From assembly GCF_051014445.1 (NCBI RefSeq), contig NC_135137.1, forward strand, positions 14,013,501 to 14,077,500: a DNA stretch of 64,000 bases, in the 5' to 3' direction. A program made the position numbers and the translations under genes. Positions within the stretch are counted from its first letter, which is position 1; every line of letters begins with the position of its first letter. Under the pieces are notes generated by a model that saw only the letters and a program-made list of their open reading frames with translations, was not told the origin of the DNA and did no database searches. Shown piece by piece: positions 1 through 8,429 of the stretch. This DNA comes from Colletes latitarsis. Taxonomy: Eukaryota > Arthropoda > Insecta > Hymenoptera > Colletidae.

Positions 1-420
1 TTACGCGCACTTCATATCAGCAGATTGCAACCTAATATCCACCGTAGGAAAAGTATTACTGGACACCGAAATAATTAATAAACCGGATCTTTTGGCAGCG
101 CAACCGAAAAAGGGACACGTATTGACTTCAGACAATGGATTGTTTAAAACCTTCAGTATAGTAATTTCTGACAATTTTTACGACAATATTACGGCAAAAG
201 ATGTATCCCATGGGTTAAAGACTCTCAGACATACCCTGGACCAAAATCAAATAAATTCCTTTCGATATCTGTAACAGGAGATTTACACAAATTACCAGCT
301 AACAAATTTTACAAAATATTAGAAGAAGTTTTTACCGAAACAGATCAACAAATTACTCTATGCAGCTGTGCTATCACCACACCGTCTGAATCGGATAGAT
401 TGGACATAATTCGCGAAGCC

Positions 421-543
421 CATGATAGTTTAATTGGAGGGCATAAAGGGATAACAAAAACGTACAAACGCATTCGATCAAAATTCCATTGGCCAAAAAT
501 GCGCAACGAAATTCAAGAGTACATCAGGACATGCCAAAGTTGC
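421..543 (+). other. Integrase H2C2 zinc-binding domain
   Basis: Counting residues from position 400, the pattern is H8-x6-H15-x29-C45-x2-C48, with the usual GGH and FHWPKM context between the pairs. This is the HHCC finger that precedes the catalytic core in retroelement integrases; it helps multimerisation and binding of the cDNA ends. All four zinc ligands are present, so this part is not visibly decayed. Confidence 0.9.
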
Positions 544-612
544 CAAGAACAAAAATTAGTTCGAGCAAAGACTCGCCAACCCATGTTGATCACCGACACA
601 CCGCTGGATGCA

Positions 613-1110
613 TTTGACAAAATATCACTGGACACCGTGGGACCTCTTCCAATCACGCCTAATGGAAATAGACATATTCTTACCATACAGGACAATCTGA
701 CGAAATACTGCGTGGCAGTTGCAATACCTAATATTCGAGCCGCGACCATTGCAGATGCCTTCGCACGACACTTTATCGCAATCTACGGTACACCTCGCGC
801 AATATTAACAGATAAAGGAACTAGTTTCATTGGAAATTTAATGACGAATTTGGCAGAAATATTTAAAATTAAACAAATAACAACTTCCGGATACAGACCA
901 CAAACTAATGGATCATTGGAAAGAAGTCACATCGTGCTCACTGAATACCTCAAACATTACATGGATAACTACGAAGATTGGGATTTATTAATTCCTTTTG
1001 CAATGTTCTCATATAACACATCCGTTCACGAAGCAACAAATTTCACACCATACGAGTTAATTTTTGGAAAAGTAGCTCGAGAACCCAGTTCCTTCCCAGA
1101 TAAAGAGAAA
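613..1110 (+). other. Integrase catalytic core (rve, D,D35E)
   Basis: The catalytic triad is visible. The first Asp (codon 631-633) lies in LDTVGPLP, the second (811-813) in ILTDKGTSF, and the Glu (919-921) in NGSLERSH, giving a spacing of 59 and 35 residues. The 35-residue gap is diagnostic of retroviral and Ty3/gypsy integrases. The second motif has Lys after Asp where Gln is common, a mild variation. All catalytic residues are intact although the polyprotein is broken upstream and truncated downstream. Confidence 0.92.
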
Positions 1111-1177
1111 TTAAAATCATATGGAGACTATTTACAGGACTTGATTTCACACATAACTACAATCCGTAACATTACTT

Positions 1178-1348
1178 CGAAGAGGCCGAATATCCCGGAT
1201 CGGTAACGCGGAAGACGGAGTCGTTGCCGATCTCCACCTGGACCGACTACCGGGGCAGCCACCTGTGAACGTAGCCGAGCACTGGTTGGAGGTGGGCTAC
1301 GTCGTGCCCAAGGTTCAAACCCAGAACACAACGCACCAGTATCGATAA
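1178..1348 (+). other. GC-rich relic after the pol break
   Basis: At about 1175-1185 the sequence changes abruptly from AT-rich pol to GC-rich DNA. A frame with no stop runs through about 56 codons to TAA at 1346-1348, and another is open to TGA near 1266. Neither product is recognised. It may be the far 3' end of the element's last ORF, joined to integrase by an internal deletion. It could instead be foreign filler. No start codon context is visible. Confidence 0.45.
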
Positions 1349-1500
1349 GTACACACCACAACATGACACTACACACCCCGACACATTTAGCTTTCAATTA
1401 TTCTACTTTTCGCGACTTTTATTATTTTCTTTTGTAAATAAGTAACAGGGCGCTTTCCGTCTAATATGAAAGCATCACGCATAACGCGATGTTTCATCTT
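1349..1500 (+). other. Element 3' noncoding stretch
   Basis: This is AT-rich sequence between the last stop and the polypurine tract. It is rich in CA and TTTT steps and has no open frame worth noting. It is taken as the untranslated 3' end of the internal region of the element. Nothing else is seen in it. Confidence 0.5.
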
Positions 1501-1522
1501 GGGGGGGGGGGGGGGGGGGAGA
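1501..1522 (+). other. Polypurine tract (plus-strand primer site)
   Basis: A run of 19 G followed by AGA ends directly at the TG of the LTR. In LTR elements a purine run at this spot survives RNase H and primes plus-strand DNA synthesis. The pure G run is unusually long and may vary in length between copies or reads. Confidence 0.85.
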
Positions 1523-1644
1523 TGTTACGTATGTCGAACGTTTCGTTCCTCAAATTTTTCTTGCCACTTGCGTGCATTATGAAATCGCCCTGCTACTTAT
1601 CTAACCTTTGAAATGGGGGTCACTTCCGTCGCGATGCAGCAGCC

Positions 1645-1705
1645 CGTTAATTAATACAATTCGGAGAATAGAGCAACTCGTTAATTAATACAATTCGGAG
1701 AATAG
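1645..1705 (+). repeat. 27-bp direct duplication in the LTR
   Basis: Two identical 27-bp copies (1645-1671 and 1679-1705), each starting CGTTAATTAATACAATTCGG, lie at a 34-bp offset about 55 bp upstream of the TATA box. They may be duplicated upstream promoter elements, which is inferred from position only. Confidence 0.85.
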
Positions 1706-1759
1706 TGCACACGGTGATTTCTAACGTACTTTTGAATCCGCCCCACACAGATTTTTTGG

Positions 1760-1766
1760 TATATAA
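1760..1766 (+). promoter_or_regulatory. TATA box of the LTR promoter
   Basis: TATATAA lies 237 bp into the LTR with no competing TATA nearby on the same strand. Transcription would be expected to start about 30 bp downstream, near 1790, which marks the U3/R boundary. A TCAGTT initiator-like string at 1858-1863 is too far away to pair with this TATA. Confidence 0.55.
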
Positions 1767-2170
1767 ACCCCGTGATTTCATTACTCGGGGGATCATAATC
1801 GTGCCGTCACGTTAGAGTCAACGTCACGTCTCTTGTCACGCGTATACGATTTGATAGTCAGTTGTATCTTGCGAGATCGGGCTACCGTACCCTTTAGTAT
1901 CAAACCATATAGAATCCGTGAACCGGCATAAATTCTATTGCGGCCTTTATTTCCAACTGACATACCCCCGCATCGCCAGTGCGTCAACACCGCGCAAGAT
2001 CTTTTTAGGTAAATATACTCATTCTTTGATCGCGACACAAGATACACGAAACAATTGTATTTTATTTGTTGATTTAAGAATATATCTACTTTTATTATTA
2101 AATCAGAGTTACCCAACTTCTTTAACCCACAATTATATAAAGCGATTATTATTAGTTAAACGTTCCCATA

Positions 2171-2202
2171 ATAATATAACCTTACCGCTCGGGTTATATT
2201 AT
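2171..2202. repeat. Inverted repeat, 11-bp arms, in LTR
   Basis: ATAATATAACC (2171-2181) is the perfect inverted complement of GGTTATATTAT (2192-2202), with a 10-base spacer. It lies downstream of the inferred transcript start, so it could fold as RNA near the 5' or 3' end. No T-run or known terminator follows. Function is unknown. Confidence 0.7.
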
Positions 2203-2267
2203 ATTTAATAATTCACAGTTACGAGTTCAATTAACACATCCCCAAATCCAAATACAACCTCTTACAA

Positions 2268-2697
2268 CCTAGTGGCTCCTCGATTACGCATCGAGTTCGT
2301 CCACGCAATCTATTACCATCCTAGCGGCTCCCTGATTTCGCATCAGGTTCGTCCGCATCCTACAGCTCCCTGATTTCGCATCAGGTTCGTCTGTGATTTA
2401 TCCAACCTCCCAGCAGCTCCTCGATTTCGCATTGAGTTCGTCTGCGTTTCTTCCAACCTCCTAGCAGCTCCCCGATTTCGCATTGGGTTCGTCTGCGTCG
2501 TTATCAACAATCCTAGTGACTCCCCGATTTCGCATCGGGTTCGTTCACGACGTTTCACCCTCCTACGGCTCCCTGGTTTCGCACCAGGTTCGTCCGTACG
2601 TGACTCCATCCCAGAGGCTCCCTGATTTCGCATCAGGTTCGTCCTCGTTATCAACTATCCTAGCGGCTCCCCGATTTCGCATTGGGTTCGTCCGTGT
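2268..2697 (+). repeat. Nine-unit ~51-bp hairpin minisatellite in the LTR
   Basis: The repeated core is GGCTCC, a 6-base arm, loop TTCGC, the complementary arm, then GTTCGTC. Arms begin at 2279, 2331, 2369, 2420, 2471, 2523, 2572, 2621 and 2670; most unit spacings are 49-52 bp and one is 38. Each unit forms a 6-bp stem. Arm pairs seen are CTCGAT/ATCGAG, CCTGAT/ATCAGG, CCCGAT/ATCGGG and CCTGGT/ACCAGG, plus three units with one G.U pair in the plus-strand RNA (ATTGAG or ATTGGG as second arm). The loop is TTCGC in eight units and TACGC in the first. The array lies inside the LTR, probably in R-U5, and so would be in the element transcript. Units near 51 bp keep a frame on the minus strand for a few units, but 49- and 50-bp units break it, so coding is unlikely. 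Confidence 0.9.
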
Positions 2698-5600
2698 ACC
2701 TAACTAACAAATTGATACCATATTCCATACTCTTCCTCGCACTCGCAGGCCACGCGCGCTGCACGGCCCTGGCTCGTAACAAGGAGAACGCCGGTTTTGC
2801 CTGCGTTAGGTCTGCTATTTGCCATCTTCTAGCTCATACTTTCGCCTTTTTCGCATACTTGAATGACCAGATACTGGGCTTTTTCTAGTTTGGATCACGT
2901 AGCAATGCTGTACCACTCCGAAACAGTCAATGAAACCTTGTTCCCATTAATATTTTAGAGGATAACGCCGGTTATGTCTGGGTTAATTCTGGTACTTGCA
3001 AACATCTGGGCCATACTTTCGCATTTTTCGCATACTTGTTGGCCAGATCCTGGCCTTTTTCTGGTTCGGATCACGTAGTATTTTGGTACAACACTGAAAC
3101 TGTCAATTAAACCTGGTTGCGATTAATATTTTAGAGGATAACGCCGGTTATGTCTGGGTTAGGTCTGGTATTTGCCCTCATCTGGCTCGAATTTTCGCAT
3201 TTTTCGCATACTTGTTGGCCAGATCCTGGCCTTTTTCTGGTTTGGATCACGTAGTGATGTGGTACCACACCGAAACAGTCAATTTGACCTGGTTCCGATT
3301 AATATTTTAAAGGATACCGCCGGTTATGTCTGGGTTAGGTCTGGTATTTGGAATCATCTGCCTCATACTTTCGCATTTTTCGCTTACTTGTTGGTCAGAT
3401 CCTGGGTTTTGTCTAGTTTGGATCACGTAGTAATGTGGTACCACACCGAAACAGTCGATTAAACCTGGTTCCGATTAATATTTTAAAGGACAACGCCGTT
3501 TATGTCTGGGTTAGTTCTCGTATCTGCTATCATCTGGCTCATACTTTCGCATTTTTCGCATATTTGTAGGCCAGATCCCGGGTTTTTGTCTGGATAGGAT
3601 CACGTATTAATGTGGTACCACACTGAAATAGTCAATTCAACCTGGTTCCGAGTAATATTTTGGAGATTAACGCCGGTTATGTCTGGGATAGGTCTGGTAT
3701 TTGCAATCATCTGGCTCATAAATTCGCATATTTCACGTACTTGTTGGCCAGATCCTGGCCTTTTTCTGGTTTGGATCACGTAGCATTGCTGTACCACACC
3801 GAAACAGCCAATTAAACCTTGTTCCGATTAATATTTTAGAGGATAACGCCGGTTATGTCTGGGTTAATTCTGGTATTTGCAAACATCTAGGCCATACTTT
3901 CGCATTTTTCGCATATTTGTAGGCCAGATTCCGGGTATTTGTCTGGATAGGATCACGTAGTAATGTGGTACCACACCGAAACAGTCAACTAAACCTGGAT
4001 CCGATTAATATTTTAGAGGACAACGCCGGTTATGCTTGGGTTAGGTCTGGTATTTGCCCTCATCTGGCTCGTACTTTCGCATTTTTCGCATACTTGTTGG
4101 CCAGATCCTGGGTTTTTTTCTGGTTAGGATCACGTATTAATGTGGTACCACACTGAAGTAGTCAATTAAACCTGGTTGCGATTAATATTTTGGCGGATAA
4201 CGCCGGTTATGTCTGGGATAGGTCTGGTATTCGCAATCATCTGGCTCATAAAAACGCATATTTCACGTACTTGTTGGCCAGATCCTGGCATTTTTCTGGT
4301 TTGGATCACGTACTAATGTGGTACCACACCGAAACAGTCAACTAAACCTGGATCCGATTAATATTTTGGCGGATAACGCCGGCTATGTCTGGGATAGGTC
4401 TGGTATTTGCTATCATCTGGCACATAAATTCGCATATTTCACGTACTTGTTGGCCAGATCCTAGGTTTTTTTTTGGTTAGGATCACGTATTAATGTGGTA
4501 CCACACTGAAGTAGTCAATTAAACCTGGTTGCGGTTAATATTTTGGCGGATAACGCCGGTTATGTCTGGGATAGGTCTGGTATTTGCAATCATCTGGCTC
4601 ATAAATTCGCATATTTCACGTACTTGTTGGCCAGATCCTGACCTTTTTCTGGTTTGGATCACGTAGCATTGCTGTACCACACCGAAACAGTCAATTAAAC
4701 CTTGTTCCGATTAATATTTTAGAGGATAACGCCGGTTATGACTGGGTTAGGTCTGGTATTTGCAATCATCTGGCTCGTGCCTTCGCATTTTTCGCATACT
4801 TGTTGGCCTGATCCTGGGCTCCCGCTGATTTGGATCACGTAGTAATGTTTTACCACACCGAAACAGTCAATCAAACGTGGTTGCGATTAATATTTTAGAG
4901 GATAACGCCGGTTATGTCTGGGTTAGGCCTGGTATTAGGCATCATCTAGCTCTTACTTTCGCATTTTTCGCATACTTGTTGGACAGATCCTGGGTTTTGT
5001 CCGGTTTGGATCACGTAGTAATGTGGTACCACACCGAAACAGTCGATTAAACCTGGTTCCGATTAATATTTTAAAGGATACCGCCGGTTATGTCTGGGTT
5101 AGGTCTGGTATTTGGAATCATCTGCCTCATACTTTCGCATTTTTCGCTTATTTGTTGGCCAGATCCTGGGTTTCTTCCGGTTTGGATCACGTAGTAATGT
5201 GGTACCACACTGAAACAGTCAACTAAACCTGGTTCCGATTAATATTTTATGGGATAACGCTGGTTATGTCTGGGTTAGGTCTGGTAATTGGCATCATCTG
5301 ACTCAGACTTTCGCATTCTTCGCGTACTTGTTGGCCAGATCCTGGGCATTTTCTGTTTTGGATCACGTAGTGATGTGGTACCACACTGAAAGAGTCAAAT
5401 AAACCTGGTTCCGATTAATATTTTAGGCGATAACGCCGGTTATGTCTGGGTTAGGTCTGGTATTTGCCATCATCTGTCTCAGACTTTCGCATTCTTCGCA
5501 TACTTGTGGGCCAGATCCTGGGCTTTTGCTGACTGTGATCACGTAGTAATAATATACCTCACTGAAACGGTCAATTAAACGTGGTTCCGATTAATATTTT

Positions 5601-7548
5601 AGAGGATAACGCCGGTTATGTCTGGGTTATGTCTGGTATTTGCAATCATCTGACTCATACTTTCGCATTCTTCGCATACATGTTGGCCAGTTCCTGGGTA
5701 TTTTCTGGTTTGGATCACGTAGTGTTGTGGCATCACACCGAAACAGTCAATTAAACCTGGTTGCGATTAATATTTTAGAGGATAACGCCGGTTATGTCTG
5801 GGTTATGTCTGGTATTTGCAATCATCTGACTCATACTTTCGCATTCTTCGCATACATGTTGGCCAGTTCCTGGGTATTTTCTGGTTTGGATCACGTAGTG
5901 TTGTGGCATCACACCGAAACAGTCAATTAAACTTGGTTGCGATTAATATTTTAGAGGATGACGCCGGTTATGTCTGGGTTAGTTCTGGTATTTGCAATCA
6001 TCTGGCTCATACTTTCGCATTTTTCGAATACCTGTTGGCCAGATCCTGGGTTTTTTCTGGTTTGATTACGTAGTAATGTGGTACCACACCGAAACAGTCA
6101 CTTAAACCTGTTTGCGATTAATATTTCAGAGGATGACGCCGGCTATGGCTGGGTTAGGTCTGGTATTTGCCATCATCTAGCACATACTTTCGCATTTTTC
6201 GCATACTTGAATGGCCAGATCCCGGGCTTTTTCTGGTTTGTATCACGTAGTAATGTGGTACCACACCGAAACAATCAACTAAACCTGGTTGCGATAAATA
6301 TTTTAGAGGATAACGCCGGTTATGTCTGGGTTAGTTCTGGTATTTGCAATCATCTGTCTCATACTTTCGCATTCTTCGCATACTTGTGGGCCAGATCCTG
6401 GGTTTTTTCCGGTTTGGATCACGTAGTAATATGGTACCACACTGAAACAGTCAATGAAACCTGGTTCCGATTAATATTTTAGAGGATAACGCTGGTTAGG
6501 TTTGTGTTAGTTCTGGTATTTGCAATCATCTGACTCAGACTTTCGCATTCTTCGCATACTTGTTGGCCAGATCCTGACTTTTTCTGATTTGGATCACGTA
6601 GTAGTCTGGTACCACACCGAAACTGTCAATTAAACCTGGTTGCGATTAATATTTTAGAGGATAACGCCGGTTATGTCTGGGTTAGTTCTGGTATTTGCAA
6701 TCATCTGGCTCATACTTTCGCATTTTTCGAATACCTGTTGGCCAGATCCTGGGTTTTTTCTGGTTTGATTACGTACTAATCTGGTACCACACCGAAGCAG
6801 TCAAATAAACCTGGTTGCGATTAATATGTTAGTAGATAACGCCGGTTATGTCTGGGTTAGGTCTGGTATTTGCCATCATCTGACTCACACTTTCGCATTC
6901 TTCGCATACTTGTTGGCCAGATCCTGGGTATTTTCTGGTTTGGATCACGTAGTGTTGTGGTACCACACCGAAACAGTCAATTAAACCTGGTTGCAATTAA
7001 TATTTTAGAGGATAACGCCGGTTATGTCTGGGTTAGTTCTGGTATTTGCAATCATCTGGCTCATACTTTCGTATTTTTCGAATACCTGATGGCCAGATCC
7101 TGGGTTTTTTCTGGTTTAATTACGTAGTAATGTGGCACCACACCGAAACAGTCAATTAAACCTGGTTGCGATTAATATTTCAGAGGATAACGCCGGCTAT
7201 GTCTGGGTTAGGTCTGGTATTTGCCATCATCTAGCACATACTTTCGCATTTTTCGCATACTTGAATGGCCAGATCCTGGGCTTCTTCTGGTTTGGATCAC
7301 GTAGTAATGTGGTACCACACCGAAACAATCAACTAAACCTGGTTGCAATAAATATTTTAGAGGATAACGCCGGTTATGTCTGGGTTAGTTCTGGTATTTG
7401 CAATCATCTGTCTCATACTTTCGCATTTTTCGAATACCTGTTGGCCAGATACTGGGTTTTTTCTGGTTTGATTACGTAGTAATGTGGTACCGTACCGAAA
7501 CAGTCAATTAAACCTGGTTCCGAATAATATTTTAGAAGATAAAGCCGG

Positions 7549-7581
7549 TTATGTCTGGGTTATGTCTGGGTTAGGTCTGGT
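7549..7581 (+). repeat. Tripled 11-bp subunit in one monomer
   Basis: Three consecutive 11-bp units (TTATGTCTGGG twice, then TTAGGTCTGGT) stand where other monomers have two. It is a single-unit expansion by slippage or unequal exchange. Confidence 0.9.
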
Positions 7582-7824
7582 ATTTGCAATCATTTGACTC
7601 ATACTTTCGCATTTTTCGCATACTTGTTGTCCAGATCCTGCATTTTTTCTGGTTTGGATTACATAGTAATGTGGTACCACACCGAAATGGTCAATTAAAC
7701 CTGGTTCCGATTAATATTTTGGAGGATAACGCCGGTTAGGTTTGTGTTAGGTCTGGTATTTGCAATCATCTGACTCAGACTTTCGCATTTTTCGCATACT
7801 TGAATGGACAGATCCTGGGCTTTT

Positions 7825-7902
7825 TCTGGTTTGCCATCATCTAGCTCATACTTTCGCATTTTTTGCATACTTGTTGGCCAGATCCTGACTTTTTCTGATT
7901 TG
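7825..7902 (+). repeat. Truncated ~70-bp satellite monomer
   Basis: The interval between GGAT landmarks at 7656 and 7902 is 246 bp instead of 176. After TCTGGTTT at 7825-7832 the sequence jumps to the CCATCATCTAGCTC part of the monomer, skipping the GGATCAC box and the dyad. It is an out-of-register junction. Confidence 0.85.
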
Positions 7903-8429
7903 GATCAGGTAGTAATCTGGCACCACACCGAAACTGTCAATTAAACCTGGTTGCGATTAATATTTTAGAAGATAACGCCGGTTCGGTCTGGGTTAGGTCT
8001 GGTATTTGCAATCATCTGGGTCATACTTTTGCATTTTTCGCATACTTGTTGGCCAGATCCTGGGCTTTTGCTGAGTTTGATCACGTAGTAATGTGGCACC
8101 ACCCCGATACAGTCAACTATAGGTGGTGCCGATTAATATTTTAAAGGAAGACGCCGGTTATGTCTTGGTTAGATCTGGTTTTTGCAATCATCTGGCTCAT
8201 ACTTCCGCATTTTTCGCATACTTGTTTGCCAGATCCTGGGCTTTTTCTGGTTTGGATCAGGTAGTAATGTGGTACCACACCGAAGCAGTCAATTAAACCT
8301 GGTTCCGATTAATATTTTGGAGGATAACGCCGGTTAGGTCTGGATTAGGCCTGGTATTTTCCAGCCGTTGGCTCATACTTACACATTTTTCGCATACTTG
8401 TTTGCCAGATCCTGGGTTCTTTTCTCGTT

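Larger units (their letters stand above)
2..1206 (+). pseudogene. pol: Broken pol fragment: linker plus integrase
   Basis: Retrotransposon polyprotein fragment whose integrase would insert element cDNA into the genome. One frame is open from position 2 to a stop at 272-274. A second frame, open from 172 to the stop at 1204-1206, takes over near 268, so about one base has been lost there. The second frame carries an H2C2 zinc finger (421-543) and a D,D35E core (631-921), followed by the conserved TPYELIFGK stretch near 1050-1074. The first frame is probably the linker between RNase H and integrase, but no RNase H catalytic motif is visible. Resemblance ends near 1175, so the integrase C-terminal region is missing, and the last ~10 codons before 1204 look foreign. 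No credible ATG starts it: it is the inside of a polyprotein that enters from the left. It could be the end of a Gypsy- or 412-like Pol; the clade is uncertain. Confidence 0.85.
1..2781 (+). mobile_element. Ty3/gypsy-type LTR retrotransposon, 3' portion, inserted in satellite
   Basis: Seen: a pol fragment with integrase, then a G-rich polypurine tract, then a long LTR starting TGTTACG (1523) and ending CGTAACA (2781), a perfect 7-bp inverted terminus. The order integrase, polypurine tract, LTR is that of the 3' end of a gypsy-type element. The 5' LTR, primer-binding site, gag, protease and reverse transcriptase lie outside the window or are lost. Satellite DNA starts at 2782 with no gap, so the element was integrated into the array. 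The expected target duplication is the 4-5 bp beginning at 2782 (AGGA or AGGAG), to be sought just left of the unseen 5' LTR. The copy is dead because pol has a frameshift and a 3' deletion. Family assignment rests on domain order and integrase motifs only; the exact clade is not determined. Confidence 0.85.
1523..2781 (+). repeat. 3' LTR, 1259 bp, TGTTACG...CGTAACA
   Basis: The 5' edge is fixed by the polypurine tract and the TG start. The 3' edge is fixed in two independent ways: CGTAACA (2775-2781) is the perfect inverted complement of the first seven bases, and the next base begins recognisable satellite (AGGAGAACGCCGG against the local consensus AGGATAACGCCGG). The LTR is long for the family because it includes a ~430-bp minisatellite (2268-2697). 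It would supply promoter, transcript start and polyadenylation. A weak ATTAAA at 2097-2102 is the only polyadenylation-like signal noted. Confidence 0.85.

Noticed and set aside
513..749. Minus-strand open frame over the integrase
   Set aside because: It is the shadow of the plus-strand integrase, which has all its catalytic residues.
1128..1397. Minus-strand 89-codon open frame over the pol break and GC-rich relic
   Set aside because: It spans the junction of two unlike sequences and shows no recognisable domain.
1793..2208. Open frames on both strands in the LTR
   Set aside because: They overlap each other in noncoding LTR sequence, lack recognisable domains, and lie downstream of the LTR TATA.
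2231..2236. LTR end at TTAACA (2236) instead of 2781
   Set aside because: TAACA matches only five terminal bases, whereas CGTAACA at 2781 matches seven and directly abuts satellite.
2343..2654. Minus-strand open frame with a 17-residue period over the minisatellite
   Set aside because: A 51-bp unit keeps the frame by arithmetic. The 49- and 50-bp units break it, and arm covariation fits a hairpin better than a peptide.
2268..2697. tRNA-like or Pol III box B signal (GGTTCGTCC) in the minisatellite
   Set aside because: Box B expects GGTTCGA followed by two more bases before CC. No D-arm, acceptor pairing or box A is seen.
2268..2697. CRISPR-like array
   Set aside because: The repeat core is short and degenerate, spacers are related to each other, and the setting is a eukaryotic LTR.
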